Shown here in pieces: positions 1-10,093 of a stretch of 64,000 bases of DNA. This DNA is from Morella rubra (Eukaryota; Streptophyta; Magnoliopsida; Fagales; Myricaceae), in NCBI GenBank assembly GCA_003952965.2, contig CM025853.1, positions 9,767,151-9,831,150 on the forward strand. Direction: 5' to 3'. The first letter of the stretch is position 1. Each line of letters starts with the position of its first letter. The position numbers and the translations under genes were made by a program. Under the pieces are notes generated by a model. It was given only the letters and a program-made list of their open reading frames with translations. It ran no database searches and was not told the origin of the DNA.

Positions 1-433
1 TTACAACTCAATAAAGATATATCTTGACACAAAAATTTGCCAATACAAAACGATACTAACAAATTTTAGTTGGAGTGTTGCCTTTTTTTAATAAGTGTTT
101 ATTTGTTCATCTTTTTTTCTCTCTCTTTTATTTTTCATTTTATTTTATTTTTTAAAAAATTATGTTGTATTCATGAGAGTAATTTTTTTAAGTTTTCTAT
201 TTTTTGAAATTAAATACTATTTTTAAAACTTTTTTCTATTTATTTTTGAATTTGTTTAAACGTGTGACACTTTTAAATGAATTTTATTAAATTAATATTT
301 TAAAGTATATGTCAACATTTTATTATATGCGATGTGACATTCGTTAGCCACGTCATCTATTTTCATGAATTAAGTTAGTCCAAAATAACAGACAGACTAA
401 AATGAGATATTTCTTAACAATAAGGATTGCTAC
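1..433. other. AT-rich intergenic DNA
   Basis: I see no gene, terminal repeat or conserved motif here. The stretch is rich in A/T runs and ends at the left terminus of the hAT-like element. Confidence 0.5.
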
Positions 434-1116
434 TAGGGCTATAATCGAGTCAAGTAGTGAATGTTTGAACTCAACTTGCTAAATTTTAACTGAGCTCAAC
501 ACAAAACAAACAAATAAGCTCAACTCGAGCTCGTTTTGTATTTTTTAAGTTATGAAGAACTTTTTCAAGATTTGAAATTACTATACATAATTTTGGTTTG
601 TGATCATCATAAAAGTAATAACTAAATGATATAATCTACTGCATTATAAAATAAACAATAATATGTACTAATCAATAGAAGTGTACTAGAAAATAATAGG
701 GTGTTTTTCATTCTAAACATTCATGTTTTCACAAAAAAAAAATATAGCCTGCAAAACATCAATATTATAATTACATGGTAATGAGAACACTCTTACCACC
801 AATCTCACATTCAAAAAATACTACAAGCTAATAATTTTTCTACCAAGTCATGAGTACACGCCAAACAAATAATCAATGATAACTTTTTGTAACATAAGTA
901 AATTTTATAACATAACTTAACTTGATGATATCATAAATTTAATATAAACCATACCACATTCATATACATAGGATACATAACATAACTTATACATACAAAA
1001 ATGACACACAGATATATATATACATTTAATAACCTAAATTAACATGATAATATCATAAAAATTTAATATAAACCATTAAACATTCATATACATTGGATAC
1101 GCAACATAAGCAAATA

Positions 1117-1165
<49 letters not shown>

Positions 1166-1588
1166 AATGTTACTAAATACTAAAATTAATAGTGTATTAT
1201 GTATACCTAAACATATACATAACAATAATAGAGATATACAATATATACAAGTGTACTATTTGTAGGTACAAATATTATAGGTTATATATATAATTGTAAA
1301 TATACAAATATATTTTTATTTACATGTATTATGTATTTTTATTTACATGTAATTTTTTTTAATACGCGCTTTTAAATGAGCTAAAATGAACTGAGTCGAA
1401 TTTATACGAGCTTTGTTCACGAGTCTAAACCAAATCGCGCTGAGTTGAATCAAGTTTGACTCATTTAATAATCGAGCTAAAAATGGTATTCGAACTCGGC
1501 TCATTTATTAAACGACCCGAGCTTAAGCCGAATTTATACGAGTCGAATCCGAGCTGTTCATGAGCAACTTGGTTTATTTACATCCCTA
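434..1588. mobile_element. hAT-like non-autonomous element
   Basis: The left edge reads TAGGGCTATAATCGAGTC. The right edge, reverse-complemented, begins TAGGGATGTAAATAAAC. This gives a short imperfect terminal inverted repeat of the TAGGGNTGTAAA type common in plant hAT-like elements. Both ends carry many GAGCTC/CTCGAG/GAGCCGA subterminal words, as is usual for these elements. No transposase reading frame is present and the interior is AT-rich. The flanking 8-mers do not match convincingly, so a target-site duplication is not shown. The family call is inference from the termini. Confidence 0.45.
1119..1165. repeat. (CT)n-(AT)n microsatellite
   Basis: About 18 CT units run straight into a short TA run, inside the hAT-like element. 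Confidence 0.95.
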
Positions 1589-2042
1589 AAGCATGCCAAA
1601 AGAAATGAATCTCAAGAACCAATTGAGCCTTAGGCACAATGGGGGTGATGGGGCTTCGAGGAGCAAGAAAGTGAAAACATTGAACTTGGTATGTGGCTAC
1701 GGCACCCGCAGACCATTGCGCTAATTCATGTGCAGACCACTTGTTAGTTAATTAGTCTTATTTAATTTAGTAATCGCTATTCCATGTATATCATCTTTAA
1801 TAATCAATATATACATGTTGTCCAATATGGGGTCCTTAGGATTTGAATTCTCCAATCTTTGACCCGGTTGGATAATCGTGAGATATCTGAGGGAGGTGAT
1901 TTAAAATTCATCCAAAAAAAAAAAACAGAAAGGAAAGTTTGAGAAAAAGGACAAGAAAGAAAAAACTATTAAGTTGCAGGAATTATCTGTCCAAAAATAA
2001 AAATATTGTAATGGATCTTTCACACTTTTGAATGGATTGCAA
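1589..2042. other. Intergenic DNA, nothing recognised
   Basis: No reading frame or repeat termini were seen. It ends where the left arm of the large inverted repeat begins. Confidence 0.4.
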
Positions 2043-2703
2043 CATATGTCCTATGCAACCGTGATGTAACCTAGAGGGAGTCATATCCACAGCTGTGCTG
2101 GCTGATCTTGATCTACGGATTGCGGCATCAAACTGTGCTTTGAAATAGTTACTCGGATAAAAGTAAAACCTTGCACTCAGTTTTTTCTCTCTCTTTCAAT
2201 GTTTGAGGCCCAACCCAAATTGATGTATGTGACCGACCTCGATCCTTTGACCAGCTTCTCTGTTTTTTTATTCTTAATTGCAACTAGACTCTCGAGGTAT
2301 TTAAAAATTATAATTGAATTTATAAGATAAGAAATTACACTACAAAAAAAATCACCTATAGCGGCGGTCGCAAAACTGCCGTTATAGGTCCTAAAACTGT
2401 TGCTATAGTCTCTAGCAGCGATTTTTTAGTAGGGGTCTCGATCGCCGCTATATCACCGTCGGTATAGTCCTATAGTCGCAGTTATAGAGACCGTGGCGCG
2501 GCTCTATAGCAGCGTTCATATAGCGACGGCCTGACCGTCGCTATAGGCCCAACTGCGGTTGCGATTTTTTCCGTAGAAGTTCTATAGCGGCGGTCGATTG
2601 ACGTCGCTACAGATTATAACAGCGGTCATGTGACCGCGGCTATAGTGTTATAGCCGCGGTCACATGACCGCTGCTATAATCTTATAATCTATTGTTTTAT
2701 TCA

Positions 2704-2739
<36 letters not shown>

Positions 2740-3014
2740 CGGCAGTTTTTATAGGTGATTTTTTTTGTAGTGTAATTTCTTATCTTATAAATTCAATTAT
2801 AATTTTTAAATAGAGAGTCTAGTTGCAATTAAGAATAAAAAAACAGAGAAGCTGGTCAAAGGATCGAACATACATCAATTTGGGTTGGGCCTCAAACATT
2901 TGAGTGCAAGGTTTTACTTTTATCCGAGTAACTATTTCAAAGCACAGTTTGATGCCGCAAAGATCAAGATCAAGCACAATATGACTCGGTTACATCAATA
3001 GGACATAAATCCAT
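2043..3014. repeat. Large inverted repeat of flanking DNA
   Basis: The 295 bases before the CACTA left terminus (about 2043-2337) recur in inverted orientation at 2773-3014. Each arm meets a CACTA terminus, at 2338 and 2772. The match is near-identical apart from a few short deletions in the right arm. For example, both arms carry GAGGCCCAACCCAAATTG or its complement and the word for CTTGATCTTGATC. The 435 bp between the arms (2338-2772) are CACTA terminal and subterminal sequence. The right arm starts just beyond the stop codon of the element's gene and would form its 3' UTR. Confidence 0.85.
2345..2705. repeat. CACTA left subterminal repeats
   Basis: Many copies of GCGGCGGTC, GACCGCCGC and TATAGC words occur, including the palindromic pair around 2621-2675 (AGCGGTCATGTGACCGCGGC and its complement). 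In known CACTA elements such arrays bind the TNPA-type protein; that role is inferred here. A poly-T run follows at about 2708-2735. Confidence 0.8.
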
Positions 3015-3070
3015 AACTAGTCAAGTCAACAAAAAATAACTATGACATTTAACAACAAATAACTATAAAT

Positions 3071-3727
3071 TTAATCCTCTCCACCTTCAGCACCTTCATC
3101 AGTACCATCTGCTCCTGCACTTTCTGCATCATTGGCATTGTCTGCTATTGCAATATTGAAAAATTAACAAACAGTAATGACATAAACAAAGATAAAAGAG
3201 CTTAGTACACACTTAAAATTAAATTAATGGCAGTATTCATTTATGTTAGTATTTTACCAACACTCGTTTTCCGACTTGCATGAGATGATCTATGAATTGC
3301 TGGTGAAACGTGATTGTTATTGGCAACATCTTGGTATTGACGTTGCTCCTACAACAGTTAAACAAACATTAATTAACTACGAAATATACATAAATAGAAT
3401 CAATAGTAATATGTGAGGATAAGTAAATAAAACTTTTACCCAAGCTTGTGCCATCATTTGTATTGTAGATTTAAGCGATGCTGCCATATCTTGCAATTCA
3501 CCATGCACAAACCAATAATCGTAACCCGGAAACATCCCATATTGAACCAAATGATCATGTACCGTACTGATGTTATACCTCTTGTAATTGTAATTGACGC
3601 ACTTTACACAAGGGCAACAAATTCTCCAATCACTACCTATACTCTTAGATGCAAAACCTAGAAACTCATTGACTCCCAACACATATTCTTTTGTCCCGCG
3701 TTTCTTTTTCATCCAACTCTTGTCCAT
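3071..3727 (-). CDS. Transposase-associated domain protein of CACTA element
   Basis: The product is a CACTA-encoded protein of about 149 aa with the plant transposase-associated domain (Transpos_assoc type). I model three exons on the minus strand: 3727-3440, 3348-3258 and 3141-3071. All junctions are GT-AG and the phases agree (0 and 1). Exon 1 starts MDKSWMKKKRGTKEY and carries the family's conserved pieces: RICCPCVKCVN, a cysteine cluster like the usual RCPCxxCxN, and the DYWFVHGE end. Exons 2 and 3 add a short basic stretch and an acidic tail rich in D, E and G. An in-frame start three codons upstream (3736) is possible, but family members begin at MDKSWM. The domain is usually fused to or followed by a transposase; here it stands alone. 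The role is unknown and DNA binding is a guess. Confidence 0.75.
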
Positions 3728-4097
3728 GAGCGACAATAATAACTATATGAAATGCAACAAAAAAGATTATGCATCATTTTAATGTTCATCACATTTTATC
3801 AAGATTTTGCTATAAACTAACATAAATTAATAAACAAACACACATAAATACCAATAAAAACTATAATTAAACATCATACAACATTATTAAACTTAGAGAT
3901 CCCTCCGTAAAGAGGACTGGCTTCGTTTCACCTCAGGTTAGACCTCCAACGTCAGTGTAGAGGTATCCACCAGGAAGTGATCTCAAAAGTTAAAACATAG
4001 ATAAACAAACAAACATTAAATATTGAATAACACAAACTTTGTCTTCCAATCTCCAACAAAAACACATAACCAACATCATATAACAATTACCCCTCCA

Positions 4098-4330
4098 ATC
4101 TCCAATAAACTCCACAGAACCAACAACAAATAATAGTTAGCCCTACCCTCCGCCTTCCAACAAAACCCACAAACATTAACATCTCCAATAAACTCTACAT
4201 AACCAACAACAAATAATAGTTAGCCATACCCTCTGCCTTCCAACAAAACCCACAAACACCAACATCTCCAATAATAGTTAGCTCTGCCCTCCGCCTTCCA
4301 ATAAAATCCATAAACTCCAATCTCTAAAAA
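4098..4330. repeat. 83-bp tandem repeat, about 2.8 copies
   Basis: The word ATCTCCAATA recurs at 4098, 4181 and 4264, followed each time by near-identical text about accaacaacaaataatagttag and ccttccaacaaaaccc. The last copy is shortened. It lies inside the CACTA element. Confidence 0.85.
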
Positions 4331-5042
4331 AAAAAAAGGAAAAAAGAACAAACAATAGTAATTGATGAAGAGATTCAAAATACCACTAACCTGTGAAAGA
4401 GTAATATGTTATCGGCAAGTCACTTAGTGTCCTTCAATCACAGTGAGAAAACCACTATAGTTGAGACTATTTAGTTCAATTGTCAAAGAAAATTGAAAAA
4501 TAGATTTTTAATAAAGATACCAGGTCTAAAAAAAATAGTAAAAATAACGGGCTTTTGGACATCAATAAAAGTAAGGGAACCTAGTTACAAGTTTTACTTC
4601 TACAATCACACAACTTTTGGACATCAATTAAAGACCATCGAAAGATGATTTATGAAAAAAATTGAACCTTTTATTTCTTACTCGCATTAGATGATTTAAG
4701 GTCATTTGAAGCTTTGTTACTAGCGTTTTAAGCCCTGTAAAACTATAATGGGCTTATTGATTTTTGTGCAAATGCCTATAACATATAATATTTAATCCTT
4801 ATTTAGTTTGGACCCATTTCATTATCCATATACGGTAAAAGACTAAAATTGCATATTATTACTATGTTTTTTTGCAAATTGCTAAAAATGATAAATTGTA
4901 GCCTTATTCCCTAAAAAAATTCATTCCGATATAAGTATATAGAACTAAATTACCCCATTCGAATATACTATATACATATATAATTAATAACTACTAAGTA
5001 ACTATAGATCACATGTTAATCCAATCAAACATTAACATACAA

Positions 5043-5140
5043 CTTAACAGAAATAACAAAACATAAAAAACTAAAAACAAAATTAACACTACTTAACAGA
5101 AATAACAAAACATAAAAAATAAAAACAAAATTAACACTAA
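5043..5140. repeat. 49-bp tandem duplication
   Basis: CTTAACAGAAATAACAAAAC starts at 5043 and again at 5092, and the rest of the unit is almost identical. It lies inside the CACTA element. Confidence 0.9.
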
Positions 5141-5284
5141 ATCACTTTCTAGTCTCTGCAAATTATATCTGTTAAATTATACAACCCAATTTAGCAACTA
5201 AATATATAGCAACTATAGTCTATAATCAATCAAATCAAATAAACAAACTATACATTTTTTAGCAACTATAAACAGAGTCAACAT

Positions 5285-6005
5285 TCTAATTCATATAATA
5301 ATATAATACAACAACCAATTCATATATTTTCAGCAATAAATTCATACATTCTAATTCATATATTTCCAGCCAATTCATATTTTTCAGCAACCAATTCATA
5401 CATTTTATTTTTCAGCAATTTCATACAAACCAATTCATATATTTTTAAATTCATACATTCCAATTCATATTTTTCATTCATACATTTTCATTCATATATT
5501 TTCAGCAACCAATTCATACAAACCAATTCATATATTTTTAGCAATTTCATATATTAATTCATATTTTCAGCAACCAATTCATACATGCAAATTACTATTT
5601 TTCAGCAATCAATTCATACAGCAACCAATTCAGAATTTCATACATTCCAATTCATATTTTTCAATGCAACCAATTCATACATTCCAATTACTATTTTTCA
5701 GCAATCAATTCATATATTTTTCAGCAACCAATTCAAATTCAATAAATTCACACATTTCAATTCATATATTTCCAGCAACCAATTCATACATTTCAATTCA
5801 TATTTTTCAGCAACAATTCATATACATTCATACATTCATATATTTTCAGCAATAAATTCATACATTCCAATTCATATATTTCCAACCAATTCATACATTT
5901 CAATTCATATTTTTCAGCAACCAATTCATACATTCCAATTACTATTTTTCAGCAATCAATTCATATATTTTCAGTAACAAATTCATACAAATTCATATAA
6001 TTCAT
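5285..6005. repeat. AATTCATA-type degenerate minisatellite
   Basis: About 720 bp are built from shuffled short units such as CCAATTCATACATT, CCAATTCATATTTTTCAGCA and ATATTTTCAGCAA. The open frames across it come from the repeat having few stops and are not genes. It lies inside the CACTA element. Confidence 0.9.
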
Positions 6006-6329
6006 ATAATAGTATAATACAACAAGTCAACAACCAATTCATAAGCCAACACTCCAACAAAACCAATCTCCAACAAAATCAATCAACACAACAGAACCCA
6101 ATAATCCAATTCATAAGCCCTGACCTCCAATCTCCACATAATTAATTGCATTCATATTTTATAAAATACGAAAATATACATTGAGTCTGAGTCACTGACC
6201 TGAACAGCAATGCAAAACTAACACTCCAAATTATTTTTGATTTGCTGTCCAATTATAAGCAAAGACAACAAACCCCCGATCTACCAATCGGCAATCACAG
6301 ATTCACAAGCAAGCCAAAGCCGAAGCCAC

Positions 6330-6724
6330 AGCTAAAGCACTTGCAATTTGCAAACTCTGTAGGAAGATAACATATGACTTATGAGAGTGAGAGAGAAAGA
6401 GAGAGAGTGAGATCGTAGGTGGCAGCTTAGGGTTCTTAGAGAGAGAGAGAGAGCAGCTCTACCTCTGTATGGCTCAAGGCGACGGCGAGCGGTGGCAACT
6501 TGGGGGGGACTGGCGATGGCGACGACAAGTGGCAGCTTAGGGTTAGGTTTTGTTTTTGCCAAAAGGGAGAATGAAGGTGATTTTCGTGAAGTTTGAATGC
6601 GGGGAGAGCTGAAATTCGCGAAGTTCAAAAGGGGGAGGGGATTTGAAGTTCAAATTGGGGGGGGGGGGGGGGGAGTTGAAATTCGCGAAAGGGGGAGGAG
6701 ATTTAGTGAAACGCGCGTTTAACA
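6330..6724 (-). promoter_or_regulatory. CACTA 5' region with GA and poly-G tracts
   Basis: This is the side from which the minus-strand CACTA gene would be transcribed. It holds GAGA tracts (6390-6455), G-rich repeats of the type AAATTCGCGAA...GGGGGAGG, and a run of 17 G at 6657-6673. No TATA box could be assigned, and promoter function is inferred from position only. The long G run may also be a place of assembly error. Confidence 0.35.
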
Positions 6725-7065
6725 AAAACGCTGCTATAGGTATACATTCTATAGCAGCGGTCAGTGATCGTCGCTATAGATTGGCCTTATAGCCGCGGTT
6801 TTAACAACATCGCCGCTACAGGCGGTATATAGTGGCGGTCATTGACCGCCGCTATAGTGACTGCTACTATAGGTGGTATATAACAGCGGCCAATGACCGC
6901 CGCTACAGGGACCGCTACTATATTGGGTTTATAATGGCGGTTTATGACCGTCGCTATAAAGACCGCCGCTATAGACGTCTTTTCAGTTGCGTTTTAAGTA
7001 AACCGCCGGGATATGAGGTATATAGTGGCGGTTTTATCGACCGCCACTATCGACCTGTTTTTTTT
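6725..7065. repeat. CACTA right subterminal palindrome array
   Basis: Six or so copies of a palindromic word centred on GGCGGTCATTGACCGCC, flanked by CTATAG/TATAG, occur roughly every 45-60 bp. Variants include GCGGCCAATGACCGCC and GGCGGTTTATGACCGTC. The array mirrors the left subterminal region and ends at the terminal repeat. Confidence 0.85.
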
Positions 7066-7074
7066 GTAGTGTTA

Positions 7075-8662
7075 GCAATTTAAGGTAATAATTTTGAGAA
7101 AAAGATACCACTCTGTCGGCATTCATCCTCTCTATTAATGGTAAATAGACATGTCAAATTAATGTTATATCAATCCAATTAAATTGCATCACATGTCAAC
7201 TCACAAATGTCATGTCAGCGATGTCCCAATTAGTCACTTACGCCACTTCATTGCCACATCAACCAAACTTACAAAAGAAAAACACACCTAATTTTTTTTT
7301 CTCTACCTATCCCCGCGAACCACCTCCCACATTCTTCTCCCAAAATCTCAAAATCTCAAATTCAGTAGAATATCCACGTGTCAGCATTTACGAAGATCAT
7401 ACAACAAGAAAGCTAAGTGGTTAATTTATTAACTCGGAGACCCAATTGCAACTTTCGAATACCTCAAAAGCCGTGGGCATAATTAATTTTTTTTGGGGCT
7501 TTTAGCACAATTTGGCTTCTCACATATGAAAGGAAATAACAAAAATGGGGAAACGCAACGTTGCTACTTTTTGCCAAAACGGGGGATTAAGGAAAGGCTA
7601 GCATTGCCTTACAAGAATGGTATGTCTGTCCTTTAGCCTGCCTTAAAAAAAAAAAAGAGAGACTAAAGGAAAAGCATTTCAACAAAAATCGTTGAAAAGA
7701 AAAAGGCTCTCTATCTCTTTGGCTTTATTTCTGAGCTCTAATATTCCTTTCTAAACGGTACCGTTCTTAAAATTTTGATGCGACAGAATAGTAATGTTTA
7801 TTGGTATGATTTTCTAATTTTTCTATAATCAACCAGACAAGCACCACCACGTTCTGCTCCCAACCAAAAAAGAAAACGACCACCAATTTCTTAGGACGTG
7901 CCACTTGGTCCCGTCACAAGCAAATTACCCTATCATTTGTGGACACACCTATCTTTTATCAAATCCCCAGGCCGACGCTTAGAAAAAAACAAAAAAAAAA
8001 ATCCCCTGGCCCACATAATCGGCGGGCCCGGCCGTGGAAACCGACGTCCACTCCACGATCTCTAAAATTCATGAGCTCAAATGCACTCCAAATAAAAACC
8101 CAAATGCACCCCAAATTCTTTCTAGTTCATTTCGTTCCTTTCCGTTCTCCAACCTCTTTATAAGTTTACGCATTCCTCGTGTTTTAAAATTGCGACACCT
8201 AAGGGCCTGCATGTTCTTCTAAACCCACCCTTTTGTGTTGCCCAAAGAAAAAAAACTAAAGTCTGATAACCTGCCCCTTTTTGTCCAACACAAGCTGTTC
8301 CACGGTTCCACCTTTGACTTTTCCTTCATGTAACTTCTTACGAGCTCATCACTGTGTGATGTCATGATTGACTGAGTTTTATTGCCGCAATTTGCTACGA
8401 AGCATCGAAGTCTCCTCTACCACGGACCACCGAACGTGCAGACATTAAAGTCTTCCTCTTCCTCTCCCTCACCACTCCAATCTCCAAATTTTTTACTCTT
8501 TTAGTCTCCCTTGTTCTCACACACATTACTCCCTCTCTGCCCCCTCGTTCTTTTTGTGAGACAATTAAGAGCAAGGAGGAATCACACCCCAGTGGAGTCT
8601 TTCTTTCTTTCACTGTTCCAATCTCTAATTTCCCATCTTATATCTCCCTCTCTCCTATCTGT
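7075..8662 (+). other. Intergenic region and probable promoter of the GT47 gene
   Basis: No gene was recognised. CTCTTTATAAGT at about 8154 could be a TATA box, and 8450-8660 is CT-rich with many short CTCTC tracts, as in plant 5' leaders. An exact transcription start cannot be placed. Confidence 0.35.
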
Positions 8663-10093
8663 ATGTTTTTCAGAAAGCAAGTACCTGCAACTCCATGGCC
8701 CCAGGAGGAGGAGCATTCGAAAAACAAAGAATCGCCGAACAGATACTTCATCAGTCGCAATATTGTCTTGTTTTTGCTCTTTCTCTCGGCCTGGTTTCTT
8801 GTGCTCTTCGGTTGCTTCCAACCCAGAAGTAGTACCACTAAACCCCGGACTTACATCCCTTCTCACACGGCCCAAGAAGCGCACCCAAATGATGTCAAGA
8901 CGGTCACTCCCATTCTCAAGTGCGACGGATCCGTGTCGGTGTATGTGTACTCCTTGCCGCCTGAGTTCAACGTGGGACTTCTCGAAGATTGCCACCATCT
9001 CAACGTGTACACCGACATGTGCCCCCACGTAGCCAATTGCGGCCTTGGCCAGCCTCTGTCCAACATGGGCTCCACCTCCTGGTTCTTCACCCACCAGTTC
9101 ATCGCCGAGATGATCTTCCATGCACGCGTCGAGAACCACCAGTGTCGCACGTTGGATCCCGAGCGTGCAAACTTGTTCTATGTACCCTTTTACGGCGGCC
9201 TCCACGTATCAAGCAAGTTCCGCGAACCTGATCTGGAAGCACGCGACGCCCTGGCCGTCAGATTAATTGACTATCTCCAAGCTCAGCCTTGGTGGCAGAA
9301 GCGCCAAGGAAAGGACCACTTCTTGGCCTTAGGGAGGACCGCATGGGATTTCATGAGGAGGGATAGCGGGCCTGACTTCGGAGCAAACAGTCTCCTAAAC
9401 CTGGCACCTGTCCAGAACATGTCGGTGCTAACAGTGGAGAGGCACCCATGGAAGAAGGGTTCAAACCAACACGGTATCCCCTACCCTTCCTATTTCCACC
9501 CGTCCACGTCGGATGATTTGCTGACGTGGCAAAATAATATGATGATGTCGGAGCGGCCCCACCTTTGGTCCTTCATCGGGGGACCTCGGAAGGGTCTGGA
9601 GAAAGCCGCCATAAGGGAAAAAATCATTGGCCAATGCACCGAGTCAACTCGGTGCCACCTGGTGAAATGTGGGAGTGGGGCAAACCAGTGCTACCAGCCG
9701 AGTGAGGTGCTGAGCGTGATGAGAAGATCCCAGTTCTGTTTACAGGCCGCCGGCGACTCGTACACTACACGGTCCACGTTCGACTCCGTGCTCGCGGGTT
9801 GTTGTACCCGGTGTTCTTTTCGCCCCACACGGCTTATACCCCAGTGGTACTTACCGTGAGGATCGGAAGAGTATCGGAAGTACGTAGACGAGAATAGACG
9901 AGGCGAAGGAATAGGATAGATAGAGGAGGAGCTGTTGAAGATTCCCACGGAGGAAGTGAGATGATGCGTCAGAGGGTTATAGATATGATCCCAAGACTCA
10001 CCTATGCGCACCAAATGCGACCGACATTGGTTCAAAGATGCTGTGGATGTTGCACTTGCTGCATTGTCCAAGCACGTGTTGACAGCTTGGTGA
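8663..10093 (+). pseudogene. GT47 exostosin-family xyloglucan galactosyltransferase, frameshifted 3' end
   Basis: It resembles plant MUR3/KATAMARI1-like galactosyltransferases (GT47), Golgi enzymes that add galactose to xyloglucan side chains. One clean frame runs from 8663 for about 378 codons. It has a short cytosolic N-terminus, one hydrophobic anchor near residues 33-52 (type II), then the exostosin domain: VYVYSLPPEFN, NCGLGQPL, SWFFTHQFIAE, ANLFYVPFYGGL, RPHLWSFIGGPRKG and the FCLQAAGDSYT signature. After about 9798 the family sequence goes on (PVFFSPHTAY, YVDENRRGEG, RQRVIDMIPRLTYAH, DAVDVALAALSKHVL), but in changing frames. Visible breaks lie near 9800, 9840, 9858, 9875 and 10020-10045. 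The expected stop is at 10091-10093. The breaks could be true decay or assembly indels, since the amino-acid signal is well kept across them. The exact acceptor substrate is inferred. Confidence 0.85.

Larger units (their letters stand above)
2338..7071 (-). mobile_element. CACTA (En/Spm-like) DNA transposon, 4.7 kb
   Basis: The element begins CACTACAAAAAAAATCACC and ends in an inverted copy, TTTTTTTTGTAGTG. Both sides are flanked by the trinucleotide TTA (2335-2337 and 7072-7074), the expected 3-bp target duplication of CACTA elements. Both ends carry subterminal arrays built on the word TATAGCGGCGGTC and its complement, the usual layout of transposase-binding repeats. The only recognised gene is on the minus strand (3071-3727) and has the transposase-associated domain. 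No DDE transposase (TNPD-like) was seen, so the element is probably non-autonomous. A second terminus (GTAGTG at 2767-2772) lies inside, next to an inverted copy of the left flanking DNA. Confidence 0.8.

Noticed and set aside
5585-5977. 130-codon frame in the AATTCATA repeat
   Set aside because: It is a by-product of the low-complexity array; the translation is a shuffled F/I/H/S/N repeat.
8582-9205. 207-codon minus-strand frame over the GT47 gene
   Set aside because: It is the antisense shadow of the GT47 coding frame and has no domain.
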